Part shown: positions 1 to 7,694 of the stretch, piece after piece
Layout of the letters: each line of letters begins with the position of its first letter
Numbering within the stretch: position 1 is the stretch's first letter
IMG/VR virus record: IMGVR_UViG_3300005253_000368
Coordinates: 1 to 42,433 of that record
Strand: one strand, 5' to 3'
DNA from: a virus
Length of the DNA stretch: 42,433 nt
Notes under the pieces: generated by a model
Told to the model about the DNA's origin: nothing
What the model saw: the letters and a program-made list of their open reading frames with translations, nothing else
Database searches by the model: none
Position numbers and translations under genes: made by a program

Positions 1-98
1 ACCTAGAACCTAGAACCAAGAACCAAGAACCAAGAACCTAGAACCAAGAACCAAGAACCAAGAACCAAGAACCAAGAACCAAGAACCAAGAACCAAGA
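1..98. repeat. Heptanucleotide tandem array ACCWAGA
   Basis: Fourteen consecutive 7-base units of the form ACCWAGA fill the left edge. Units 1, 2 and 6 read ACCTAGA and the rest ACCAAGA. The array reaches base 1, so its true length is unknown and it may be the reason the assembly stops here. It is not a CRISPR array, because there are no spacers. A genome terminus, a recombination hot spot or host-derived flanking sequence are all possible. Confidence 0.9.
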
Positions 99-148
99 GC
101 CTAAAATCAAAGTATCCAGAACCGTAGTAACTAGCACCATTGATATTA

Positions 149-167
149 GGTTCAGGGTTCCTGGTTC
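149..167. repeat. Degenerate inverted copies of the left heptamer array
   Basis: GGTTC occurs at 149-153, 156-160 and 163-167, exactly 7 bases apart. GGTTC is the reverse complement of the GAACC core of the 1-98 array, so the left end holds a direct array followed by a short, decayed inverted array. The two could pair as a long hairpin or cruciform. That they share an origin is inferred from matching core and period. Confidence 0.6.
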
Positions 168-295
168 GGGGTGGTGGGGTTATAAAATCATTTCAGGTCA
201 CCACCCGGTGGAGGGGTTATTGGAAGCTCCTTTGACTAACAGTGGGGTACATTTTTCGCTAAAAGATATCCCGAAAAATTTCTATTTTTATTGCA

Positions 296-322
296 CATTT
301 TTACTTAAAAATACGTATTATA
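296..322 (+). promoter_or_regulatory. Shared promoter-like box, copy 1 (structural operon)
   Basis: CATTTT, ten bases, then TACGTATTATA. The same arrangement with identical spacing occurs at 36539-36565 (minus) and 36741-36767 (plus), each upstream of the first gene of a transcription unit. The TATTAT part could be a -10 element, and here TTGCAC at 291-296 is a possible -35 with a long 19-base spacer. The box could instead be read by a modified or phage-specific transcription machinery. Confidence 0.65.
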
Positions 323-377
323 GTATGGGAACCCTATAAAAAGATTTTGCATATTTTTGGCCAAAAACGAGACCCAA

Positions 378-391
378 TGATTTTAGAATCA
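378..391. promoter_or_regulatory. 14-bp dyad TGATT-N4-AATCA, leader copy 1
   Basis: The sequence reads TGATTTTAGAATCA. Exact copies of TGATT-N4-AATCA start at 378, 1412, 3008, 3431, 8427, 9439, 10425, 13697, 15917, 17327, 19031, 33314, 35876, 36479 and 36817. The spacer is usually TTNN. This copy sits between the promoter-like box and the first ATG. As RNA it would make a 5-bp stem with a 4-nt loop; as DNA it is a symmetric protein site. Function is inferred from location and enrichment only. Confidence 0.6.
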
Positions 392-400
392 AGGTAAAAC

Positions 401-925
401 ATGGAAGATCAAAAATTCATAAGAGTCAAAGATGATGATCCCACTAGATGCCAAGCTTCTACGCGTAATGGTCAATGTAATCTTAAAGCAGTCCCTAATG
501 GTAAATGTTGCTTGGTTCATGGCGGAGCCATGGCCCTCAAAAACGAAGAACAAAAGAATCTTAAAAACTACAGATTAGCAAAGTTTCGAGTCAGAATAAC
601 AGAGCTCGGTAGCTCTAGCTATTTAATTAGTTTGACAGATGAAGTTGGAATTTTAAGGATGTTGATCGAAGAGATGATCAACTCCTGTGTTGAACCAGGC
701 GATTTAATGCTTAGAGCTGGGCCGCTTGCCGATTTGTTAATGAAGTCAGAGAAACTTGTTTCTTCTTGTCATAGACTTGATTCTAAGCTCGGTAACTTAC
801 TTTCTAAGGATCAAGTCATGCAGTTTGCTCAATTGGTAGTCGAAATAATCAGCAATGAAATTGACGATGAAAAAACATTAGACACTATTAGTGCACACAT
901 ACTCAAGGCTCTTGGAGAAATCTAA
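401..925 (+). CDS. HGG-motif zinc protein, possible small terminase subunit
   Basis: 174 residues, first gene of the rightward structural unit. The N-terminus has a compact Cys/His cluster: C17, C26, C36, C37, then H40-G41-G42, with the spacing C-x3-TR-x-G-x-C typical of HGGxSTG-type phage proteins that often lie near terminase genes. The rest is predicted helical, with a leucine-rich segment around residues 75-115. The metal-binding cluster suggests DNA or protein binding. Its position a few genes before the large terminase makes a small terminase or packaging regulator plausible, but no classical small-terminase helix-turn-helix is obvious. Its stop codon overlaps the start of the next gene. 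Confidence 0.55.
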   Translation: MEDQKFIRVKDDDPTRCQASTRNGQCNLKAVPNGKCCLVHGGAMALKNEEQKNLKNYRLAKFRVRITELGSSSYLISLTDEVGILRMLIEEMINSCVEPGDLMLRAGPLADLLMKSEKLVSSCHRLDSKLGNLLSKDQVMQFAQLVVEIISNEIDDEKTLDTISAHILKALGEI

Positions 926-1110
926 TGAAGAAATGGTACAAGTCTCGAATGATAATTGTTAATATGCTGACTTTAGCTATTAGTGTTCTTGGCGTCTTTG
1001 CAGGTACTGACTGGATTATGGCTAATCCTGTAGTAGCAGCTAATATTGTTAGTGTAATTGGTGCTCTGAATGTCTATCTTCGATTGAATACGTCAAAAGC
1101 AATCAAATGA
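925..1110 (+). CDS. Holin-like small membrane protein
   Basis: 61 residues. A basic start (MKKWYKSR) is followed by a hydrophobic segment at about residues 9-27, a short polar turn with W30 and N34-P35, a second hydrophobic stretch at about 36-52, and a basic tail. This two-segment layout with a central NP and a C-terminal N-x-Y-L-R-L motif matches small phage holins. It overlaps the upstream stop by one base and lies at the head of a run of membrane and exported proteins, which supports a role in lysis. A non-lytic membrane role cannot be excluded. Confidence 0.55.
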   Translation: MKKWYKSRMIIVNMLTLAISVLGVFAGTDWIMANPVVAANIVSVIGALNVYLRLNTSKAIK

Positions 1111-1208
1111 AAGACCTAGTAAATGTGTTAGTTGCATTGTATCTCGGCGCAGTTATTGCAGCATTATTTTATATTGCTGTAATAGCGTGTCTTTTCTTCA
1201 TAAGGTAA
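1107..1208 (+). CDS. 33-residue single-span membrane protein
   Basis: A short frame starts at ATG 1107, overlapping the TGA of the holin-like gene (ATGA), and ends with TAA at 1206-1208. After MKDLVNV the product is almost entirely hydrophobic, with a short IR tail, so it is one membrane span. It is tightly coupled to its neighbours and has no recognisable Shine-Dalgarno of its own. It may be a small lysis accessory protein or antiholin; no family is recognised. Confidence 0.5.
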   Translation: MKDLVNVLVALYLGAVIAALFYIAVIACLFFIR

Positions 1209-1212
1209 CCTA

Positions 1213-1302
1213 ATGAAAAACTATATCATTTTCGGCATATGGATTCTAATTGCTATTTTAGCCGGCGCTTCAACAGCCTTTACTATAAGGACACTACAAT
1301 GA
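1213..1302 (+). CDS. 29-residue single-span membrane protein
   Basis: This frame starts at ATG 1213 behind AAGG at 1203-1206 and ends in a TGA that overlaps the ATG at 1299. It reads as a hydrophobic helix (about residues 4-24) with a basic C-terminal end. Like the preceding tiny gene it fills a gap between overlapping membrane-protein genes, so it is likely translated. The function is unknown; a lysis or envelope role is inferred from context. Confidence 0.5.
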   Translation: MKNYIIFGIWILIAILAGASTAFTIRTLQ

Positions 1303-2021
1303 AAAAGTTCATGACTATTTTTCCGGTAATTTTATTTTCCACTATTATTATTGTTACAATCTTTTTCTTTGTCAATAGAAACGAAGAGCAAAAAAACCAT
1401 ATCAAAGTCAATGATTTCGAAATCACCTTTGACGGTGAAACTGAACAACAGTTGATTGTAAAAGCTCCGGAAACTTGTGTCATTGGCGAAATGGTTACTA
1501 TTGACGCAACTGCTAGTAACTGTGATTCTTTTGAGTGGAAAATTATTCCAGAGACAACGGATTACAGAATTATTGCAAATAAGCAAGAAGTTTTGTTCAC
1601 TTCAAGGACCGCAGGCAAATACATCTTTATTGTTGCAGGCACAAGAGACGGTATCCTGATGCCACTAAAAGTCATCACAATTATCGTTGAAGCAAGAACA
1701 CCATTAGTACCGATTATCGTAGATAACGCTTTTACAATCAAAGTCAAAAACTGGCTTCCAGCAAATGCTGACCCAATAATCCTTGAAAAGTTAGCCAAGA
1801 GTTTTGAACGTGTCGCGTCCGCAGGCCATGAAGAGGTCGCAGACCTCGTCAAAATCACTGCACTAAGCAACAGAGGAATCCTTGGATCACAACTCGAAGA
1901 GTATAAGCCTTTCCTTATTGCTTTTTCAAACCACCTTAAAACAAATTATGCTGAAGTAACTGTCGACAAACACATTGAACTTTGGTTCAATCTAGCAGCA
2001 GTATTAAGAGAAATCAAATGA
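1299..2021 (+). CDS. Membrane-anchored PKD/Ig-like domain protein
   Basis: 240 residues from ATG 1299, chosen over an in-frame ATG at 1239 because AAGGA precedes it and a clean membrane anchor follows. Residues 1-24 are MKKF plus a hydrophobic span. Residues about 50-130 look like a PKD/Ig-like beta domain, with a V-x-I-D-A-T-A strand, an F-E-W core and a G-K-Y-x-F-I-V-A-G-T closing strand. The C-terminal part (about 135-240) is helical and unassigned. Topology suggests the body faces outside the cytoplasm. It is followed directly by an exported protease gene, so it could be an adaptor or spanin-like part of a lysis module; this is inference. Confidence 0.55.
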   Translation: MKKFMTIFPVILFSTIIIVTIFFFVNRNEEQKNHIKVNDFEITFDGETEQQLIVKAPETCVIGEMVTIDATASNCDSFEWKIIPETTDYRIIANKQEVLFTSRTAGKYIFIVAGTRDGILMPLKVITIIVEARTPLVPIIVDNAFTIKVKNWLPANADPIILEKLAKSFERVASAGHEEVADLVKITALSNRGILGSQLEEYKPFLIAFSNHLKTNYAEVTVDKHIELWFNLAAVLREIK

Positions 2022-2941
2022 AAAGACGAGACTTCCTGACGACTGCTTTAGCGGCACCGCTCTTAATTCGAGCTCCAGCTTTCAATGATGGTTGGATTCC
2101 AGAAGACCCAAACAGTAAAGGTCGTCCTCGTTTTTGTACTCACAATCATTTGACTAATTTCGGACAGAGTAAAGTCGCTTGTCTGTGGAAACCTTACGAA
2201 CAAGTAACAAAACAGTCTTGGATTCCCCGGCAGCAAAAAGGACCAGATTGCGTAGCCTTTGCTACAGGCGCAGCAATGGATATTCTTACAGCCGTACAAA
2301 TTATCCTTAAAAAGAAACGAGAACGTTTCCTTGCTACGTCTAATACTGATATGATTTATTCTGGTAGCCGTAGAATAATTGCTAATAAGAAATCCATGGG
2401 TGGACTACGTGCTGAATGGTGTGTAAGTTACCTAGAAAAATACGGTAATCTACTTCGTCAAAAATACGGAGAGCACGATCTTACGCCTTACTCTGAAGCA
2501 ACACTTAAAAAATGGTTCAAAGGTATTCCTGAAGAACTTTTAATTATAGCCAAGGAACATCCGCTTCTAGAATCAGCACAAGTTCAATCTTGGGAAGAAT
2601 TTCGCGACGCAATCGCCGCCGGTTACCCTGTTGTTTTTTGTGCATCTATGGGCGGCAGTAATAGCAAACGCGACAAAGATGGTTTTATCAAACCAAAAGG
2701 AACTTGGTATCACTCTTGGTGCGGAGCCGGTGTTGTCGACGGTAAAAGACCAGGCGCTCTTTTAATCAATAGCCACGGCAAACACTACGGTAGTGGCCCT
2801 AAGACGCACGGCCAACCAGACGGTAGTATTTGGGTTGATGCTAGGCACATTGATCATCAGTGCCGCGCTTTCGGGGACTCTTACGCTCTCAGTTTGTACA
2901 AAGGTTTTCCAAAACCAGAAGAGGATTATATCTTATGGTAA
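2018..2941 (+). CDS. Tat-signal papain-like cysteine protease
   Basis: 307 residues from ATG 2018, overlapping the previous stop. The N-terminus is a twin-arginine signal: R3-R4-D-F-L, then a hydrophobic stretch to about residue 18. The body has the C1 papain layout: Q72/Q73-K-G-P-D-C78 with V-A-F-A after the cysteine, H232 in a Y-H-S-W-C-G segment, and N251 in L-L-I-N-S-H-G, the usual place of the catalytic asparagine. All three catalytic positions are present, so the enzyme is probably active. Export by Tat implies it folds in the cytoplasm and acts in the envelope. Among holin-like and membrane genes it may be the lysis enzyme, replacing a muramidase, or may process envelope proteins. Confidence 0.7.
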   Translation: MKRRDFLTTALAAPLLIRAPAFNDGWIPEDPNSKGRPRFCTHNHLTNFGQSKVACLWKPYEQVTKQSWIPRQQKGPDCVAFATGAAMDILTAVQIILKKKRERFLATSNTDMIYSGSRRIIANKKSMGGLRAEWCVSYLEKYGNLLRQKYGEHDLTPYSEATLKKWFKGIPEELLIIAKEHPLLESAQVQSWEEFRDAIAAGYPVVFCASMGGSNSKRDKDGFIKPKGTWYHSWCGAGVVDGKRPGALLINSHGKHYGSGPKTHGQPDGSIWVDARHIDHQCRAFGDSYALSLYKGFPKPEEDYILW

Positions 2942-3246
2942 AACTATTAATCATGTTGTTTGTAGTAACTTTAGGCCCACGCATTACTCCGAATACAGAG
3001 TATTTAATGATTTCAAAATCATGTGGACCTTGTATCAAAGCCATCAAGATTGTATCCAGATTGCAGTCTGAAGGCTATGACGTTGGAATTATTAACATTA
3101 GAGGTAATCCAGCGGAACGTGTTCTTGCCAAATTCTATAAAATCAAATCGACACCAACATTAGTCATCCGTGAGCACAGTAAAAAGACAAAGAAGGTTGT
3201 TGGTTTGCAGTCAGAGAAAAGATACAGGGAGCTTATCAGCCAATGA
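2935..3246 (+). CDS. Membrane or exported thioredoxin-like protein
   Basis: 103 residues from ATG 2935, overlapping the protease stop; a longer in-frame start at 2860 would run through the protease gene without reason. Residues 1-14 are hydrophobic (signal or anchor). The active site is S-C-G-P-C at about residues 29-33, followed by a basic helix, and the cis-proline motif S-T-P-T-L-V-I is at about 72-78. This is the thioredoxin/glutaredoxin fold. Translational coupling to an exported protease with several cysteines suggests redox control or disulfide handling of that protease, or general envelope redox activity. Confidence 0.75.
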   Translation: MVKLLIMLFVVTLGPRITPNTEYLMISKSCGPCIKAIKIVSRLQSEGYDVGIINIRGNPAERVLAKFYKIKSTPTLVIREHSKKTKKVVGLQSEKRYRELISQ

Positions 3247-3557
3247 TTATTCTAATAGCCTTAGCGGTAGCCGCAATTTCGATGACGTTCACTCAAAGTA
3301 GTCTATTTGTAAATACCCGGAAACTACTTAGTTGGAAGCTATTTCAATGTCCATACTGTTTTGCTCATTGGGTTAGTTGCTTATGTTGGGCTTGTTACGC
3401 TACTATACATCCTAAGACAATGGATCCATTTGATTTTGTAATCAATGTTTTTGCTACAGTAGCCATTAGCGTTTTACCTATGATCGTTATTGACTACCTT
3501 AATACTAGGATGGACAAACATGCCAAGATTCTTCATTCCTCGCACAGCGCACTGTAA
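3243..3557 (+). CDS. DUF1360-like membrane protein
   Basis: 104 residues with an N-terminal hydrophobic span, an L-F-Q-C-P-Y-C-F-A-H-W-V segment at about residues 33-44, and two further hydrophobic stretches. The CPYC-x-x-HW signature resembles DUF1360 proteins found in phages and bacterial genomes. Its start overlaps the upstream TGA. The function of the family is not known to me; position closes the membrane/export cluster just before the terminase. Confidence 0.5.
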   Translation: MIILIALAVAAISMTFTQSSLFVNTRKLLSWKLFQCPYCFAHWVSCLCWACYATIHPKTMDPFDFVINVFATVAISVLPMIVIDYLNTRMDKHAKILHSSHSAL

Positions 3558-3563
3558 GTCGGG

Positions 3564-5210
3564 ATGCACGAACTAGAAACAATTTTCAGGGATACTGTTG
3601 TTGGTGGCTTACGCCGCAAGGCTATAACTACGCCTAGTCGTTGGGCTGAAAGTTACAGAGTAATGGGACAACCATTTCCTGGTCCTTGGAAATTTGACCA
3701 CCATCCGTGGTTGCGTGGTATGCATGAAGCCACGCACCAAATTTGTATTGGTCAAAAAGCCGCACAACTTGGTTTTACTGAGGTTGTTCTCAACATTACT
3801 TTCTTTAAGATTGATATTGAACGTAGAGACTGTCTCTATCTTCTCCCGGCTAAAACTCCTGATGCATCTGACTTTTCAGCATCGCGTTTTGATGCGGCAT
3901 TAGAATTAAGTCCACACTTACGGAATTTGTTCCAACATGTAAAAAATGTCGGTCACAAACGAGCAGGCTCTGCTAATCTTTTTGTTCGAGGTACTAATAG
4001 TCGTGGTGGCGTAAAAGGTTTGCCAATTGGTTTTATCGTTTTTGATGAATTAGATGAAATGAATCAAGACAATGTTATTTTGGCTAAAGAAAGAGTTGCA
4101 GGACAACCGACTTGGCAAATATGGAAAATTAGTACACCAACAGCACCAAATCATGGTATAAATAAAGAGTTTGTACTTTCTACACAAGACCATTTCATTT
4201 TTAAGTGTCCCCGTTGTTCAAAACAAACAGAGTTAATTTTCCCTGAATGTTTGAAAATCGAAGGTGAACACCGGCTCGATATTAAAATCAAAGGAACGCA
4301 CTTAATTTGCAAAGAGTGCGGCGGCACCTTACATCAAGAAGAAAAGAAATTCTTTTTGAAAGACGCCATTTGGGTACCGTTCGGAGAAAAACACGTCGAT
4401 CGTCGTGGCTTTTACGTTAATCAACTTTATTCTAGTACGATTCAACCTTGGGAGCTTGCAGAATCTTATTTTGCAGCACAAGTCGACAAAGCAGAAGAAC
4501 AAGAATTCTTTAATTCCAAGCTTGGAATACCACATGTTCCTGAAGGTGCACAAGTTACTGATGTTGAAATCAGCAACGCTATAGGTCCTAGAATCAAAAG
4601 TGACCCAGCACCAAAAGACAAGCTAGTTACAATGGGTGTTGATCAAGGAACATGGCTCCATTACGAAATAGGCGCTTGGGATTTTTTGAGACTTGGTAAT
4701 GACCTAAATATGAATGCGTCTTGTGAAGTGCTCGCAGAAGGCAAAGTTCTAAATTTTGTTGAATTAGCCCAATTGATGCGACAATGGCGAGTTATAATGT
4801 GTGTCATTGACGCACAACCGGAACGACGTTTAGCTTACGAATTTGCAGTCAAACACTGGGGCCATGTCAAACTCTGTTATTATTCAGTTGGCGCGAGCGG
4901 AAAACAAATTATTATAGACCAGGATGACGATAGTCATAAAGTTAGTGTCGACAGAACATCTTGGCTGGATGTAGCTTTTAATAGGTTTCATAATAAGACT
5001 ATTACGTTGCCTAAAGATTTATCAAATGAATATCGTTTTCATATCAAAAATCAAATTCGACGTTATAGTAAAGACCGTCATGGTAATCCTATTGGAGAGT
5101 ACATTTCAATAGGTGACGACCATCTTGGTCATGCGCGCTGTTATGATGAAATTGCTTTACCTCTAGCAGCTTCACTTAACACGAACACAGACATAAAGGC
5201 GTTCCTTTGA
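3564..5210 (+). CDS. terL: Large terminase subunit, lambda gpA type
   Basis: 548 residues. The ATPase that packages DNA and the nuclease that cuts concatemers. Early residues P24-S-R-W and P41-W-K-F-D are characteristic of the gpA family. The Walker A region is the variant Q64-K-A-A-Q-L-G-F-T-E. Walker B is F157-I-V-F-D-E-L-D with D161 and E162. A zinc-ribbon-like insertion has C215-x2-C218 and C249-x2-C252. The C-terminal nuclease begins around M-G-V-D-Q-G (about residue 358), with a second acidic strand C-V-I-D-A-Q near 415. Length is typical or slightly short. It overlaps the portal gene start by 4 bases, the usual terminase-portal order. Confidence 0.92.
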   Translation: MHELETIFRDTVVGGLRRKAITTPSRWAESYRVMGQPFPGPWKFDHHPWLRGMHEATHQICIGQKAAQLGFTEVVLNITFFKIDIERRDCLYLLPAKTPDASDFSASRFDAALELSPHLRNLFQHVKNVGHKRAGSANLFVRGTNSRGGVKGLPIGFIVFDELDEMNQDNVILAKERVAGQPTWQIWKISTPTAPNHGINKEFVLSTQDHFIFKCPRCSKQTELIFPECLKIEGEHRLDIKIKGTHLICKECGGTLHQEEKKFFLKDAIWVPFGEKHVDRRGFYVNQLYSSTIQPWELAESYFAAQVDKAEEQEFFNSKLGIPHVPEGAQVTDVEISNAIGPRIKSDPAPKDKLVTMGVDQGTWLHYEIGAWDFLRLGNDLNMNASCEVLAEGKVLNFVELAQLMRQWRVIMCVIDAQPERRLAYEFAVKHWGHVKLCYYSVGASGKQIIIDQDDDSHKVSVDRTSWLDVAFNRFHNKTITLPKDLSNEYRFHIKNQIRRYSKDRHGNPIGEYISIGDDHLGHARCYDEIALPLAASLNTNTDIKAFL

Positions 5211-6922
5211 TGACCATAGCAACATCATTACACCCAAACTATAACGCTTTGTCCGCCGCTTGGAACAAATATCGTCTTACAATGGACGGCGGAGACGAAT
5301 ATATTGAAGCTTATATGATCCGCCTCAGTAACCGTGAAGGCAATACGGATTTTGCGAAGCGAAAATTGGTTTCACCAATTCCTGGTTTTGCAACAGCTGC
5401 TTTGATTGATGTTAAAAACGCCATTTTTCAACGTATGGATGATATTAGGCGCATTAACGGTTCTGCTAGTTACCAAGAGGTTATGACCGGTCTTAGAGGC
5501 GGCGTAGATTTGGCTTATTCAACAATGAATCATTTTATTGGGCGTGAAGTTTTACCTGAATTGATCTTTTTGGGTAAGGTTGGTATTTATGTTGATATGC
5601 CTGCGCTTCCAGTTAATCAAACGAAGATTGACGCTGCTCAAGTACACCCCTATCTTTATGTTTTTAAGACTGAACAAATACGCAACTGGGTATACACTAC
5701 AGGTAAAGAAGGATTAGAGTTTGACAAACTCCTTCTACAAGAAACACATGAAAATTTCGATGTTGACGGTCTTCCAGAAACAACAGGGTCCACAAGATAC
5801 CGATTTTTGGAGCGCACAGAAGACGGTGTAACTGTTAAATTCTTTGATGAAAAAGGCCAAATGGTCACTATAAATGGTGATCTAACAACAAGTTTCATGA
5901 CTCTTGAAACAGACAAAATACCTTTTGTTTTAATGGAATTAGAGCGGTCAATGCTCACTGATATTGCAAATCATCAGATTGCACTCTTGAATATGGAAAG
6001 CGCTGATGTTACTTATTCATTGAAAGCTAATTTTACGTTCTATACAGAACAATTTAGTGGACGCTTTGGTTCTGACCACCTTAAAGGTAGTGAAGACAGT
6101 AATGAAACTGAAGGTGTAGAAATTGAAGTAGGCTCTATTCAAGGCCGACGTTATGCAAAAGGCTTGGATCGACCCGAATTTATTAGTCCATCTTCAGAGC
6201 CGCTTGAAGCGTCTATGTCGAAGCAAAAGAACTTGAAAGATGACATTCGAGCCTTGGTTAATTTGGCTCTTAGTGCAATTAGACCTAAGTTTTCAAGTGC
6301 TGAATCTAAGCAGTACGACGAACGCGGCTTGGAAAGTGGACTATCTTTCTTGGGTCTAATTCTTGAACAAGCAGAGCGTCAAATTGCTCAGATTTACAGT
6401 TCCTATGAAAATGATGATAAAATCGCAACTATTCATTATCCTGAACGTTACAGCTTAAAAACAGATTCCGAAAAGCTAAAGGAAGCTGCTGCTTATGCCG
6501 AGCAAATGGCAACGGTTCCGAGCAATACATTCCAGAAAGCTGTTGCTAAAGAGATTAGTACTACTTTATTAAGTTCCAAAGTAAGCACTGACGAACTTCA
6601 GACAATTATGGACGAAATTGACGACGCCAAATGGTTGTCTTCTGACGCGGAAAGTATACACGCAGATATTGAAATAGGCCTGCTATCTTTGAATACTGGT
6701 GCTGAAGCCAGAGGCTACGAAAAAGACGAACCAGCAAAAGCTGCCAAAGACCACGCTGAAAGAATAGAACGAATCAAAGCTGCCCAAAGTACACCTGACG
6801 CTCGTGGTAATCCTGATGAATCAGATAATCCAGGAGAAGGCGCCAAGAACGAAAAAGTAATTACGCAAGATGCAGCTTCGAGTGATAGAGGTAGTAAAGC
6901 TGTTCGTGGTGAAGCAAATTAA
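5207..6922 (+). CDS. Portal protein
   Basis: 571 residues. Forms the dodecameric ring at the DNA-entry vertex. The N-terminal region (about 1-130) with H-P-x-Y, Y-L/M-I-R-L and an L-G-K-V-G-I-Y-V-D strand resembles DUF4055-type portal proteins. A long helical region follows at about 330-450, and the last 80 residues are charged and low-complexity (G-N-P-D-E-S-D-N-P-G-E). Start overlaps the terminase stop (TGATG). Assignment rests on family resemblance plus its place right after the terminase. Confidence 0.82.
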   Translation: MMTIATSLHPNYNALSAAWNKYRLTMDGGDEYIEAYMIRLSNREGNTDFAKRKLVSPIPGFATAALIDVKNAIFQRMDDIRRINGSASYQEVMTGLRGGVDLAYSTMNHFIGREVLPELIFLGKVGIYVDMPALPVNQTKIDAAQVHPYLYVFKTEQIRNWVYTTGKEGLEFDKLLLQETHENFDVDGLPETTGSTRYRFLERTEDGVTVKFFDEKGQMVTINGDLTTSFMTLETDKIPFVLMELERSMLTDIANHQIALLNMESADVTYSLKANFTFYTEQFSGRFGSDHLKGSEDSNETEGVEIEVGSIQGRRYAKGLDRPEFISPSSEPLEASMSKQKNLKDDIRALVNLALSAIRPKFSSAESKQYDERGLESGLSFLGLILEQAERQIAQIYSSYENDDKIATIHYPERYSLKTDSEKLKEAAAYAEQMATVPSNTFQKAVAKEISTTLLSSKVSTDELQTIMDEIDDAKWLSSDAESIHADIEIGLLSLNTGAEARGYEKDEPAKAAKDHAERIERIKAAQSTPDARGNPDESDNPGEGAKNEKVITQDAASSDRGSKAVRGEAN

Positions 6923-6934
6923 CAAGGAGAAAAA

Positions 6935-7672
6935 ATGGGTGTTTCATACCCTGGTTCTGTTTGGGATGGTGATTCTCGTAATCGTGATTCAGATAATGCT
7001 CCTCAAAAGGCGCCTGATTGGCAGGATTGGGATCGGGCATTCACAGAGGTAGTTGCAACGCAAAATAGAATCAATGGTAATAATGCAGGCATAGATGGTG
7101 TTGCATTGGACAGCGTTGGGACTCTTCCTACAAAGACTGGTCTTTCAGTCCTTGAAAAGGGTAATGGTGCTATCCACAAGACGGTCATTACTATGGATGA
7201 AATGTCAGTAGTCTCTACTGATGGTGCCTCTCCAGCTGCCGATGGCGCTTGGGGCACGCAGCAACTTTATACGTTTCCTGAAGGCCACATTAACGTTCTT
7301 GGCAAACATGTTGTTTTTCCATTGGCTGGCCTCGAAGCAGTTGACGGTGGTGGCGCTGGCTTCTCAGATACAGCTGATTTTGAAATCGGTGTTGGAACAG
7401 TCGCTGCCGCTCAGGACACACAATTCGATCTTAATGGCGGCGATGAAGAAGATGTTGTTGCTGCAATTATTGCTGCTTTGACAGCTAAGACTTCTGATGC
7501 AATTGAATCTTCGGCAAATGGTACGGCTGCAACTGTCGATGGTTCAACTTCTGCTTTAGAATACCATCTCAATTTTCGTACGAGAGATAATGCCGATCAT
7601 GGCTCTACAGCTGACGCTCTTTTGGTTAGTGGAACATTTACGATTTTATGGACATGTCTTGGTGACGACTGA
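6935..7672 (+). CDS. Putative virion surface protein, paralogue 1
   Basis: 245 residues behind a strong AAGGAG. No catalytic motif is seen; it is rich in G, A, T, D and predicted beta strands, as in decoration or fibre proteins. It is homologous end to end with the next gene: same start (S-Y-P-x-S-V-W-x-G), shared core G-N-G-A-x-H-K-T-V, A-W-G-T-Q, F-S-D-T-A-D-F, T-A-K-T-S-D-A-I-E, and the same ending L-G-D-D. The first 45 residues also match the third gene of the cluster. Between portal and head genes, it is probably a structural protein on the capsid or neck. Confidence 0.6.
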   Translation: MGVSYPGSVWDGDSRNRDSDNAPQKAPDWQDWDRAFTEVVATQNRINGNNAGIDGVALDSVGTLPTKTGLSVLEKGNGAIHKTVITMDEMSVVSTDGASPAADGAWGTQQLYTFPEGHINVLGKHVVFPLAGLEAVDGGGAGFSDTADFEIGVGTVAAAQDTQFDLNGGDEEDVVAAIIAALTAKTSDAIESSANGTAATVDGSTSALEYHLNFRTRDNADHGSTADALLVSGTFTILWTCLGDD

Positions 7673-7694
7673 ATAAAACTCTGAGGACAATAAA

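Larger units (their letters stand above)
99..400 (+). other. Leader region upstream of the structural operon
   Basis: No gene is visible. After the inverted GGTTC copies there is a potential stem, GGGTGGTG pairing with CACCACCC, around 171-208. An AT-rich tract follows, then a TTGCAC hexamer at 291-296, a promoter-like box at 296-322 shared with two other sites, and a partly symmetric TATGGGAACCCTATA at 324-338 that could be an operator. The 14-bp dyad at 378-391 lies nine bases before the ATG at 401 and overlaps the purine-rich AAGG that probably acts as ribosome binding site. Confidence 0.5.

Noticed and set aside
1-98. CRISPR array
   Set aside because: The units are 7 bases long and contiguous, with no spacers and no cas genes nearby.
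1239-1298. Upstream start at 1239 for the PKD-domain protein
   Set aside because: The extension has no ribosome binding site and overlaps the 29-residue membrane gene. ATG 1299 follows AAGGA and begins a clear membrane anchor.
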